A stretch of DNA of 64,000 nucleotides. Origin: Chrysomallon squamiferum (Eukaryota > Mollusca > Gastropoda > Neomphalida > Peltospiridae). Of this stretch, positions 1 to 13,446 are shown piece by piece. Positions within the stretch are counted from its first letter, which is position 1; each line of letters starts with the position of its first letter. The notes below the pieces were generated by a model, which was given only the letters and a program-made list of their open reading frames with translations, was not told the origin of the DNA and made no database searches. The DNA lies in the NCBI GenBank assembly GCA_012295275.1, contig CM022671.1, positions 32,280,927-32,344,926 on the forward strand. The letters are read 5' to 3'. Made by a program: the position numbers and the translations under genes.

Positions 1-1273
1 GTATTGAATCAACAGATAAGATTTCCAGCTTGCATTCTGACCCCTAACTACATACTGCAAGAGAGACGACATTCATATGACATGCAATGAAACTTTAATG
101 TGTGCAGCATTCATTAACTTATTTATTTTTTTGCTGACGTTTTGTGTCTCTGAGAGATTTTATAAATTATTATTGTGAAAATATCTTCCCCTTGAATTTG
201 GGGTATTATGCATATTATTGATGTTATCGATAGAATTATGTATCATGGGAATAAGAGTAAAAAAAACAAAAACATTTTTCATTTTATTTTAAATTTCTAC
301 AAAATTCATGTGTTCTGAATAAATAAGCCTGATTATTTCCTAGTAATACCAAGCTGCTCTGTTTGGAGAAGTTGCAGGCTAGGTTTGTCATATGTAAATT
401 TTTACTTTTATTATAATATTCAGAGGAAGTCTTTTGATATGCATTTTTTTCTTCTTGTTGTTGTATTTTTTGAATAGAAATATGAATATATTCTATTATG
501 AAATACATATACACTTGTTTATACATTTTATTCCTAAGATAAACTGAAATAGAATAATTTTAACTGGAAATAAGTTATAAAATGTTAGTGCAAAAATTGT
601 TATTTAATAAAATAAAAAAAATTAATTAAAAAAAATGCCTTTAAAATGTTGTCTTTATATTTATAAAATATGAAAAAAAAATTATATATATATATATATA
701 TATATAAAAATTATGAATTATTATTATTATTCATTTATTTATTTGCATTCATTGTATTTTGGTTCATTTATTATTAATTTATCTTGCTGCCTTTTTTTAC
801 TTTTCTTTTTTTTTTTTCTTTTTTTTTTTTTTAAATACTTAAAATCTGATCATGGTAATTCTACACGAAAATCTACATTTTCATTGCTGTTTTGTTTTTA
901 TTATTTTATTTTATTTTATTTTATTTTATTTTATTTTTTTATCATTTTTTTTTTAATTTAATTTTATTCTATTTATTTTTATTTCACTTTCTATTAAATT
1001 TTTGTATTATTTTTTGCTATTATTATTACTTTCTTTTTTCTTTTCATATAGTGAAATCATGTTTTAGAACTCAGTTTAAACTTCTACAGTGTTCACTGAG
1101 AACATTTAAAAAGCAATAATTGTTGGGATCTATTAGTTTTCTTTCATTTCTGTTCCTTTCATTTTGTTTTCTCTGTGTTAGCTTGGTATTACTTAGAAAC
1201 GGTTGATTTATTTATCACTTGCGTAGAATCACAATATGTTTTTATTTGATGCAAACAAAATATATATACATTA

Positions 1274-1335
<62 letters not shown>

Positions 1336-1515
1336 GGTATGAGAGTTAAGCTACTGTTGTTTTTACCCTGTGAAATGTCTTCTCATGTCTGCTTATGTAT
1401 ATAATATACATTTAAAGTGTTTCTGTGCCCATAGAAACATGGTCTTTAATAAATCTTAAATTAATGGAATTCATCTTGTTCTGTTATTTTTTGAATTTTT
1501 GTTAATGTAGTAGCT

Positions 1516-1557
<42 letters not shown>

Positions 1558-4379
1558 TGGGTACCAAACCATTTATCCAGCAAGCTTGGAACTTGAGGTG
1601 GTCTGGATTTCTGGATGCAGGCTAAAAATTAAAATGAAGAATAAAGAATGAAACTATTTAACAGATACAAATCAATAAGAGTTTGTTTGATCTTTATTAA
1701 TCCATTAAAATTATAAAAATACCTTTATAGAACACCATGTATAATAAACAGAATGAAAATTAATTAAAGAAAAGAAAGAACTCATTTATTTATTTTTCTA
1801 ACTTTTCAAACCTCTGCTTGTGTTTATATAATACCGTTGCAAATTAATATACTTCTTAATAGACTTTTATTTCTTAGTGTAATATATTGGATGAAAATGA
1901 AATAAAGAAAAACAGTATGTTATTTAACAGTTATTGTAATACAGGAGTACACTAATCATTGTGAGAGATTCACCTCTACACAGTAACAGTCTCAATTAAA
2001 CTTGTGTTCTTCAACATACATGTCACAGAGACCAAAATAGTTGCCATCAAGCAGATAGCTACAGTACACCAAATTTAAAAGTAGTAGTTTTTTATTTTTT
2101 ATTATTTATTTATTAATATATTTGTTTATATTCTTTAAAAAAAAAAAAAAAAATAAATAAAAATAATCTGTTTTCTGGATTTCTGAAAACTTGATAAATG
2201 CTTCGGTACTTTACAACAGTAATAGAAGCAACAGTAGTTGTGTTAATAGTAATGATGCTTGAATATTTTCACCAGAACTCAACATATTACAACTTCAGCA
2301 AAATATTGCTTGAAAAACATGTGCAAATGCATTAAGTTAGTCATACAAAAATATAAAAACCACACACACACACACAAACATGCATGCATTACACACATAA
2401 TAACTAAATATACCATGTTTTCTGGTTTATATGCTGCCTTGAAAATTGGCACAAAAAAAAAAAACATGGAGTTTATCATGTTGATGTTGAAGTTTAGATT
2501 TTTTTTTTTTTAATATGAGAGAAATATAATGGTTGTGTACATCATAACCAGGACCTGTGAGAGGGGGTGACCAGCCAGGGGGGGTGTAGCAGTTAATTAC
2601 AAGCCCCTGAAAATCACACACCCCATAGCATCCCTGTTACTCCCATCTTCTGGCTCACCACTGGCAGAGACCTTGTAGGACTGATGAATCTCAGTGAGAA
2701 GGGAAGCATGCACATACTGTTTGTGACTGCTACAGCAGGTGTTGTCAGTACTTTTATTAATTATTGTTTATGAAGGAAGTTGGTTAGTAAATACTTTCAG
2801 TTCAGATTGTTGCTCTTATTATTTGTTAGTTGTATGTCTCAAGTATGGGACTAGAGCTTTTTGTAGCTGGAGTTAAAAAGAAAGTCAGAGAAAACCCAAA
2901 TTTTAGGTTTGTGGCATGATGAAATACTTTTTTGTTGCAATTTAACAGACATACTTTACTTCAAACTGTTCTTAAACACAAACATAATTAATTTTGTGCC
3001 AAAAGAATTGTGCAAAAAAAAAAACCCAATTTGACCCATTTCTAATGTGCAAATATATGTTATTTGTATTAAAATCACATATGTCAGGAAGGCTTATAGT
3101 GAGATGCAATTAAAAACACCATCACTACTGGTATGTGTGGTATATTATGAGGGGGTTTGTGATTTCCTGCCACACCTGTGTTTTGTTCCTGGGCCCTAGA
3201 GATAAGAAGGTTCCACAGCAGCCTGACTGTGTTTGCTACATCATGTTTTATCTGATCGTGGAAATGAAGTGTGTATGACATGTAGATTAACTGGACATCA
3301 GATTTTCAATTTTGAGAAATATCTTTGCCTGCCTCAGAGCCCCAAAGGCATCTTGTACCACCTTCCAAAAAATCTCTTGGAGATCCTGATCATAACATCA
3401 TATATGTGTCAAAACTTTGAATTGTGCTGTGTCTCACTTCATCTCTCTCTTTATGTTATTTTATTTTTTATTTTTGATATATATATATATATATTAATTG
3501 TTTTATAAACTTTTTAATTTATTTTTTATTTTGTTTTGTTTCATTTTCATTATTATTTTTTTTAAATTTATTTATTTTGTATTTATTTTAATCTTATTAC
3601 ACTTTTTTTTTTTTTTTTCATTTATTTTATTTTGACCTTTATAATCTTTTTGATTGATTCTTTTGCACTTAATACAATTCTTTATCAAATTTAAAAAAAC
3701 GTTTGTAAATTAATCAAAAGGTTAAAGCTGCATTATCAACTATCAAAACAAACAATGGATGTTACACAACTTTTCATTGTCTTTTAATCTTTTTCTTTTT
3801 CTTTTTTCTTTATTTATTTTACTATCATCATCATTATTATTTTTCTTTTATTTCTTATTAACACAAATATTTATATTTGTTTGTTACAGTTTCCAGTTTA
3901 ATTAACAATTTACCTTCTAATAATATCCCATGTTTACTTCTGTGTAGGTTTCACTGAGTAAACAAACGCTGCAATTAACAACAATATTTGTACAGCAGTT
4001 GTTTTAATTATAAATAAATAATTAATGGACAAATGTTTTAATAATACTCACACATATTTAAAAAACAAAAAAAAAAAACGTATGTATAATAAAATACAAA
4101 AATAAATATATAAAAAAATTAGTGGTGAAAAATAAGGACTGATTCAAAGTGCAGTATCCCTTCATTTCTTTCTTTCTTCTTTTTTTTTTTCTTTCTTTCT
4201 TTAATTATTTCTTTATTTATTTATTAATTTATTTATTGCTGTTGTTGTTGTTGTTTTTTGTTGTTGTTATTTATTTATTTATTTTATCCCCATCCCCAGA
4301 AATCTTAAAACTGAAAATTTATGATACTGCTTAGTAATTATGCACAGTTAAACATATTAAAGATTTATGGTTAGATCAC

Positions 4380-4418
<39 letters not shown>

Positions 4419-5231
4419 AAGTAAATAATAATTCATTAGTGTTTTGATAGTAAAAAGTAAATTTGTCCATATCTGAGGACTCTTTTTCTAAAGATGAATT
4501 CTGTTAATCAGTGAGGTACTATGGTTTGTAAAATGAACAACAAAAACAGAAAATAAAACTTTACTACACCACAGACATTTAAAAAGTAATAAAAAACACT
4601 CACAAATAATGGCACGTAAACTATAGATAAACACACACACACACACACACACTACAGTTCATAGCAACATATGCAGTGTAATGACAAATAATTTGTTAAC
4701 TTTCATCCTATACTTGTTAAATATCTTTGAATATTTTATAGGAATTCCAATTTTTATGAACAGACACACCATACATACATATATAAATAATGTTTGTGTT
4801 GTTTTTGTAATGGGCTACTGTTTGGAACTGCAAATAGCCCATTGATCTACAAATGTTTAGAGTGAAACTACTTTCTATTTTCTACTTTACTGATTAGTAG
4901 TGAAGAGTTTTTAATAGACATATATATATATATATATGTTGGTCAGCAGATCCAGAACTGGAAAAAGGTGAAAAATTGTTTCAAAGGTTCCAGTGAGCTA
5001 TAAATATGGTTAATGGTATTTCAAGTGGCAAACCTACAGATACAAATCCTAAATGAAGAGTGAAAAACAAATCTCTTTTCAGAACCATAGTCTTTTTGTT
5101 TTCTGTTTGTCTGTTATTTCAGTGTTTTGTTACATTATTGAATACATTAATATAAATTTACACACACACACACTCACATGTCTATGCATGCACATAAATA
5201 CATCCATACAAACATATAAAAATACACACAA

Positions 5232-5265
<34 letters not shown>

Positions 5266-5287
5266 TACACAAACATAGACACACACA

Positions 5288-5328
<41 letters not shown>

Positions 5329-6116
5329 CACACATGTAATTATATATATATAATCTTGGATGTAACACACACCTTTTTTCAGACAGCCAAAGGAAGGTGC
5401 GTTTGATTTGCGAGCAGTTTTATTTTCTTTCCCATTCTGGTGAAAGGAGACGACTTCAAAGTATTGATTTCTAAATAACTGCTGATCAAAGTGGTTATCC
5501 TCTTGAAAAGGTTTCCTTCGAGATGTTATTTAAATATTCTAAACCACGGAGGTGAGTAGATCCCCCTCCAGGGCATGGCAGACATGTCAGTGGAATTGCT
5601 AACAAAATTATGTTTTCTTGGCTCTATTTCCTTTGAACGTGCCCCCTAATGTAATTGAGATCAACACAGCCTTGATCAAATGCAGTCGCGAAAAAAGATT
5701 TCTTAAAGGGGCACCGTGACTGTAAGAATGTATCGAAAGATCAAAAATGCTGGCTAAAGTTCAGTAAGTTTATTATTGTTAGTTTGTTGTTTTATTCACT
5801 AAATATGTTCAGAAAAAAAGAAAGTAGATAAATTATTTGCGAGCAGAAATTCATTTTTGAAGATTTCGTGGATGTAACTATAGATATTTGCTTATAAATA
5901 AAAACTGAAAATGTAGTCGGTGTTATAGTTAATATTTTATATAAGGCTCCAATAGTTACTTCCCTTGTTTTAATTTTTTTATTAATATATCAAAATGTTT
6001 TATAAGACTGAGTATACGTGTTTCTTTCTTTCTTTTTTGTGATTGTTTTTCTAACTTTTTAAACTTCTGCTTGTGTTTATATTCAGACCACAAAACTATG
6101 GTCCATATGATCCTTT
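1..6116. other. Gene-free AT-rich left flank
   Basis: No open frame here has non-repetitive coding character, and I see no exon framed by good splice sites. The stretch is AT-rich with many simple repeats: (AT)n at 683-706, (TTTTA)n at 901-935, (ATT)n at 1275-1334, (AGT)n at 1516-1557, (AAT)n at 4379-4413, (CA)n at 4630-4652 and (CATA)n at 5290-5325. Two stretches of more even composition, 2520-2720 and 3150-3400, are not recognisable. Confidence 0.7.
5420..5760. other. Non-repetitive island, possible conserved non-coding element
   Basis: Between long simple-repeat stretches this segment has no microsatellite, balanced composition and several homeodomain-like TAAT cores and TGATCAAA-type sites. 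There is no sustained open frame. It could be a regulatory element or the remains of an old repeat; only cross-species comparison would tell. Confidence 0.2.
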
Positions 6117-6576
6117 TTATTTATTATTATGTCTGTTATATAATCAACACTGTATGCTAAACAAATTAAATGCAGGTTTGAAGCTATCAGTTACAAGTGA
6201 GGTACGTTTTATTTTTGTAGAATGTCAAGAACTGAACACTATATTATCATTGTTGAAAAACTGTGTAATAAAATATATATCATCAGTATTACATACATGT
6301 ATCTGTATGTATATATACATCCATATGTATTTGTATGTATATATGTATGCATATACATATATGTGTGTGTGCAGGAACTAATTCATATCATTTTTATTCT
6401 TATTATTTCAGTTTACCTCAAAATTACTTTTATTCAGTGGAAATGAATGTAATATTTTTCTGAAACTGTAATTATTAAGGAGATTAGAGGAACCTAAATT
6501 TTTAGGCTTTAAAATCAGAACAAAACAGCAAACTGGTTATATTTTATTACAGTCGGTATGTCACATGCAGTAACAT

Positions 6577-6582
6577 TTTATT
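6577..6582 (-). terminator. Polyadenylation signal, cysteine-rich gene 1
   Basis: AATAAA 38 bp after the stop codon; a second AATAAA is at 6543-6548. Both are conserved in the other three genes. Confidence 0.5.
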
Positions 6583-6619
6583 CACTGTAATGTCTTTACT
6601 TTAGCATTCAGCCGGTCCA

Positions 6620-7857
6620 TCATTGAGGTGGTGTTAATTCTGAAATAACAATTTAAAAAATAAAAATAATAAAAAAATAAATAATTAAAAAAAAACCAAT
6701 TAAAAAAAATAAATAATAAAAAAAAAAAAAAAAATAAATAAAAAAATTAAAATTAAAAAAAAAATTAAAATAATAATAAAAACAATTTAAATTTTTTTTT
6801 TTTTTAAAACAAACAAAAAAAACAATTAACAATAATTTTACTGTCTGTATTTATTTTTGCTATTGCTACCATCACTACCATCATCACTACTGCTATCACT
6901 ACAACTAATACCACTATCACTACCACTACACCTGCTACTAACAATAACACAACCACTACCATTACCAATACCACTACTACGACTACTGCTAGTAGTACTA
7001 CCACTACCACTACCACTGCTATTACTATTAGTATTATTATTTCTGTAATACCGGGGTGAAGCTGGTAACACAAAGGCGTTGGGTTGTTGTATTTTCTGCA
7101 GCATTCTAATGATGCCATTAACTCAAATTGGTGCCACTGCCCTTCATGACAGTAGTAGGAGAAACAGTCTCCCTTGGGGTATTCTCCCCACTTGCAGTCA
7201 GCTGTGGTGGTAGGAGGAGTTGTTGTGAAAGCTGGCAGAGCTGAAATTATAGTTTAAATATTCTCACAATATGACAAATACAGAACACACACACACACAC
7301 ACACACATACACACACACCTGCCTACATACATATATAAACAAAAATATGCAAGAAAATTATTTTAAAATAAGTAAAATAAATTCCATAATGCTGTAATAC
7401 ACATCAAGAAAGATAAATCTTACAAAACTATTTTAATCATAAGCTTGCAAGAGTTGTGTTTCTTAGATCAATCATTTTCTATTTATTTATTTGTTTAATT
7501 TTTGTTTTTATTTGTTTGCTTGTTTGATTGATTGATTGTTTGTTTGTTTATTTTTTCTATAATCGTTAAATTAATTAATTAACGAATTATTATTATTTAC
7601 GAAATTCTCATACAAAAAGACAGTTCATTTCATCTTGCAAAATGGGATAAATGTAACATGTGAAAGAGAGAGTGAAAAATATTGTCACGAATGATTAGAA
7701 CTTTAAACCATTATTACAAAGAAATACTAGTGGTTTCTTATTGCTACAAGCAAATGATTTTGTCTATTTTATTACGACTATATTATGACAAATACTCACC
7801 AGTAGTTTGCAAAATAAAAAAATCGAGCACAAAACTTATTACAACTGCAGTCGCCAT
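6620..7857 (-). CDS. Secreted six-cysteine peptide, gene 1 (three exons)
   Basis: Predicted 88-residue secreted peptide of unknown role. Exon 1 (7857-7800) encodes a 19-residue signal segment and ends in phase 1 at G|GTGAGT. Exon 2 (7240-7052) follows a TTTCAG acceptor and encodes a Thr/Pro-rich linker and the cysteine core C-x9-C-x4-C-x15-CC-x9-C, with ECCRKYNN in the middle; it ends at G|GTATTACAG. Exon 3 (6639-6620) gives the tail ELTPPQ and a TGA stop. All phases agree (1, 1). The start is chosen for its good context (AAAATGG) and TATA box 73 bp upstream. Oddity: Asp12 sits in the hydrophobic core of the signal where every other copy has Gly. The gene lies downstream of DsbA copy A, same strand. 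The family is not one I recognise. Confidence 0.75.
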
Positions 7858-7929
7858 TTTTAATTTATTGATAAGAACGTGTAAATGACCCAGTTATTTC
7901 TATCTTATCTTAGAAGTTAGATCAAGATC

Positions 7930-7931
7930 TT

Positions 7932-7935
<4 letters not shown>
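7930..7935 (-). promoter_or_regulatory. TATA box, cysteine-rich gene 1
   Basis: TATAAAG on the minus strand, 73 bp before the ATG, just after an (AAT)n tract. The same box and spacing recur before eight of the nine signal exons. Between box and ATG lies a double GATA-type sequence (AAGATAAGATAG), shared only with the exons at 25.4 and 26.6 kb. Confidence 0.55.
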
Positions 7936-7978
<43 letters not shown>

Positions 7979-8375
7979 AAAATTAAAAAACCAGATGCTT
8001 TGTCACTGGCCTGTGTCCCAAAAGAAACAATGACCATAAGAAGAATGCAAATGATACTGATGATAATGAAAATGTATTATGTAATAAATTTGTCTAAATC
8101 TGTGTAGCACATATTGAACTAAATGGTTATAATAATAGTAGTAATAGCAGTAATAACAACAATAACAACGATGATGATCATAATGATGACAAAACCAACA
8201 ATAATAATAATAAGAAGAAGACAAGAAGAAGAAAATAATTTAGATTTTGAAACGAAGACACGTTCAATATACTTATTATACACTGCATATTTTTATCTGG
8301 CACCGTTTCGCTAAACTTGGATTTCTGTGTGAATAATAAATGAAAAGAAACTAGAGAGTAAAACGCTTTGCATAT

Positions 8376-8381
8376 TTTATT
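8376..8381 (-). terminator. Polyadenylation signal, DsbA-like copy A
   Basis: AATAAA about 240 bp after the stop codon, in sequence conserved in copies B and C. Confidence 0.45.
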
Positions 8382-8622
8382 TACTACTTGAAACAATAAC
8401 ATACAGCGATATCTAACATACACATTATTAACAAAGGTTTTATACATACAAACATTTATACATACATACATTCATAAGTACATACATAGGTACATACATA
8501 CATACATACATAAATACATACACACATACATACATACATACATACATAAATATATATAGATACATATTTAGATGACGCATTTAGAGTGATCACGGACAAT
8601 GCAGTTTTAAGCTGAGTTTAAA

Positions 8623-8759
8623 TTAAACGTGATTTCTGCTTCCTAACAAAGGATCGATCAGTTGTTTCCACTGTTTAAGATCCCAGGACGGATCTGCATC
8701 AACGACGACATCGTTCAACATGAACGTCGGGGTTCCTGTTACTCCTCCTGTTAAAAACA

Positions 8760-8816
<57 letters not shown>

Positions 8817-9587
8817 AAATTTCATGTAATTAAAAACAATGTATGTTTTTGCTATGTAATTTATAACAATGTTGAAAGTAACATGCATATTGTACATTTT
8901 CAAATATCCGTATTCTAAATCCATCCACTTCATGTTCTGCATCCTAATCACTTTGTTATTACTTTATTATCAACAAAGGTTGTTGATAGTAATTTTTAAA
9001 ACTTACTGGAAATATATTTAGGATATTTTGGCACCCCACCAAAGACTTTGCATTCGCTTCAGTATAGAAAACACAATTATAAATATAACACTCACTGCTA
9101 CATCCGTATTTCCAGGCCACTCTCGTGTCTTCCTCCAGTGATTCATCAGAATAAAGTTCCATAAATTTGGATTTAGAAATACCCAAACTTGAAGCCAGAC
9201 CAGCAAATTTCCTGATGAAAAACAAATAAATTTTTGTAATTTGTTTAAAATATTGTTCAAAGTGCGGATATTACATTCAGTAAACGAGGTAACAAATAAT
9301 AAATAATTTAAAACCCTATTTAAAAAAACTAAAATACTAAAAGCTGTAATAGTTATATAGACAAACATCGACATACCAACGAACATGCACACATACTTAC
9401 ACGTGTACGTTTCAGAGAATATTTTATGGATATCAAACATATTTACTCTTTTCTTCTTTGTTTTGTCTGAAAACTGAATTTTGACGACTAGATTTATCTA
9501 AAAGGTTATTCAAAAAAGATTTCTAAAATCCTTTAATTCGCAAAAAAGAAACAACAAAAAACAAGCAAACAAAAGCAACAAAAAAAA

Positions 9588-9636
<49 letters not shown>

Positions 9637-10721
9637 TCAGCAATTATATTCATCCCCATGCAATACAATTATTATTAATCTTGAATCTTCCCCAGCTTAA
9701 GTCCAGGTTAGTAGCAAATTAATTTATATTGACAAGCAATAACTCGTTTATTAACCTGATTTGGCGAGGTAATAGTAGTTCTACTGAGTCATTGCTTCGG
9801 ATCATGGCCGAACGTGCAAGACGAAATTAGACGCACATGCGCACATTGGATTGTGTCGCTTTCAGAACATAATAAAATATTTATAGGGTTTCAGTTCAGT
9901 GTATTACTGATTTTCTTCAGTTTGGTCGAGTTACGGTACAGAGAATAGAATTGGAATAGACCGATATTTGGTTTAGCCTCATAAAGAGCGAAAACCAGTC
10001 CAAGAGAGCAGACGACCTGCAGTTAATTTCGCGGGAAGCCAATTTGTCGGTTTAGCGCTAAATCCCTGCAGTTTTATATTTATTAAACTTTTTCAGAAAA
10101 CAGAAAAACACCCAAACAATCTGTGAATGACTAAAATGTAATTTATATTGCTAGTGATCTAAAAAAACAACAACAGTAAAACAAATAAACGTACATAATA
10201 CGAACACACATATACACATAAATCCCACCTCCAATAAATAAATAAATAACCGAATGAATAAATAAATACATAAATAAATAAATAAATTTCATATCTTTAA
10301 AGAATATTTTGTTTTAATTGATATATATACTAAATTGAATATAGCAATAAATACAGCTAAATATAGACAAAATCTAAATATATTCGTAAGTAACATTCAA
10401 TTAAAATATATTTATTTTAAATTGATATATATACTAATTTCAATATAGCAATCAATACAGCTAAATATAGATAAATACTAAAATATTCTTAACATTTCTG
10501 TTATGTAACTATTAAAAAAAAAAAAAATTGTATAGATAAATAAATAAAAAACAGAAGGAAATATCATTACATTACAAAGTAAATATTCAGCACCTATTTA
10601 TGTTATGTTCTTTTTTTTTATCTAAATAAATAGTTTCAGATATAATTTAGATCACTGCGGTGGGATTCATAATAATGTACAGAAAATTACAGAGATAACT
10701 GAATTCTGAGGAAATGCATCG

Positions 10722-10771
<50 letters not shown>

Positions 10772-12742
10772 AGACTGCTGTACAGATACAATTTAGTAAA
10801 GGAAGAGAAAAAGGCTAGAAATTATTCGTAATTATCTATCTCTCTTTCTCTCTGTCTCTCTCTCTAAAACGAATGAAAGAATAAATAAATAAATAAATAA
10901 ATAAACGAAACAAATCAAATTAAAAAGTACTTCATTAAAAAAAACAAAAAAAAGGAAGAAGGTGAAAAGAAAGCAACAACAACATCTTTGTGTGTGTGTG
11001 TGCGCGTGCGTTACACGACATGCTTGTGAATGATTCGTATGTGACCTAAATCTTTTTCCTGTTATATTTAATAAATAAGTATTTTTCGAAAATGTAGAAG
11101 ACTTCAACGTATTCCGATCTCTGTTCCTTTACGAACTCTCACTGTAATCAGTGTAGTTACGAGTGTATGATAGAATACACAGCATTCGAAACATCATCCA
11201 ACAGAGGTGATCTAAATATATTATGAAGTTGTCGTAATATATTACGTTTGTCGTAAATTACATCAGAGTTATAAACTGCAGTTTAATTTATTGAATCTTA
11301 AATGTTTTTTTTTTCTTAGTTCGTGTAATTTTTGTAAACACTTACAAACACAGTTAAAAGGAGAGAAATGAGACGAGAAATATGCAATAATATCAACAGC
11401 AGCAGCAGCAACAGCAACAATAAAAACGACAACAACAACAACAACAATAAATAAATAACCAAATTTTCTCCATTATTTTTATTGCTAATTTTCAGATATA
11501 TATTTTTTAACCTTCATTTCTGGGTTAATAATAAATCAGTAATTAAGTTAGAAAAAGATAATTATTATTATTATTATTATTCATTTTCTCCAAATAAATT
11601 CATCATTACTATTATGAAGGCTATCGCTGTCATATAAATTAAATCTTCGTGTGTATTTTACAGCATGTTATTTTTGTGAGAGTGTTTTCTACAGTCGCTT
11701 CCTTTTTAACGGTTTCGTTTTTCATGTACTGGATTTTGTGCAAACCTCGGCCTTAAGTGTTCTCTGGATTGACAAATATATTTATTTATTTTTTGTTTAT
11801 TTGTTTATTTGTTTATTTTTGTTTATTTGTTTGTTTATCAAATACTTTGTTATGTGAACGCTAAAGATGCTTCGCTGTTAAAATCTATCAGGATAACGTA
11901 TGACTACTACTACTACTAAATTACTTCTATTAAATGCATATATTACTGAAACAACAACAACAACAACTACAATTTCTACTACTAGTACTACTACTACAGC
12001 TATTACTACTTGCACGTGTTCTGATTTCCTCGTAAAATAAGTGTAGCATTCTTGGTATTATTTACTGGAAACAACTGCATTGTTACCTGGGTAACATCTG
12101 TACTACAGATTACATCTACGTATTGCATAATCGAAATACAGACACGTTTCTATTATGTAAAATGTTTTTCTTAATTTTAATGTTTGTTGTTTTGTATATT
12201 ACTGTTAGTCGAGACGTTTCTTTTTCGGTTCGTTTTCTTCTTCTGTTTTTCTGTGGCAGTCGATTTAATGTTAATCAGACTAGAGTCAGTATACTTAAAA
12301 CATGTTTATGTGTTGTGTACGAGTGGCTATTTATACAAACAGTTAAAACCAGGTTTATATTTATCCGCCGGTGCGCCAGAACCGGTTTATCACAGGTCAT
12401 ATTATGTTTTCCTGTCAGTGGGAAGGAAAATATAAAAGATAGCTTGCTGTTGATACAGAAAGAGTAGCCACTTTAGTGTCTGTGAGGGTTTTCTCTGTGG
12501 TTATCTGTATTGTTCTCTGACATATGTATGTCACATAAGTTATAATTTATAACTGTGAATTAGTAATGTGCTGTGTTCATCATTAAAATAATATTTCTTT
12601 CTATCTTCCGAGTGCATGTTTCATTTTGTTACTGTCAAATAATATCTGTGATGGTGACAATAATCTAATTCATAAAACCTTGTAAGTTATAAAAACCAGG
12701 AATGAATAAAAAATCTAACGAGACGAGTGTCTGTCAGTATTT

Positions 12743-12835
<93 letters not shown>

Positions 12836-13411
12836 AATATTATATTTCTCAAACCATTTTATCTATTAAACTATAAAGAAGAAGAAAACAAGTCTGCTAC
12901 TACTACTATCCTGCCAATATGGTTTTAACGTAACTATATATTTTTTTAAATTACTACACCGCAAAATCAGTAGTTACTACTGCAACAACTACTACTCTTT
13001 CTATTATTAACATTATTACCACCACTACTACCACTATTGACAGTTCCTATTAGTTCTGCTACAGTTTACCACTACTACAACAACTACAACTACTACGATT
13101 CTACCAAAATTAACATTTTAACAACAATTTTCAATACCACTACTGCGTCTGCTATTGCTACTACTCTACTACTTCTATTTCTACTACAACTACTACTGCT
13201 GTTGCTACCTCTATTACCACTACAACAACAACAACAACAACAACTACTACTACTACCACTACTGCTACTGCTGTTACCACTATTACTACTACTACTACTA
13301 CTGCTAATACGACTACTACTGCTGCTACCACTATTACTACTACAACAACTACTACTACTGCTAATACGACTACTACTGCTGCTACCACTATTACTACTAC
13401 TACTACTACTG

Positions 13412-13446
<35 letters not shown>

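Noticed and set aside
9007-9056. Possible extra 50-bp exon between DsbA exons 3 and 4 with a GTAAGT donor
   Set aside because: It would enter in phase 1 but leave in phase 0, which puts exon 4 out of frame; direct joining of exons 3 and 4 gives the conserved CSRGVTGTP.
12123-12467. 114-codon plus-strand frame with a hydrophobic start, with relatives in blocks II-IV
   Set aside because: The relatives are frame-shifted against each other, so protein reading is not conserved; it lies in DsbA intron 2.
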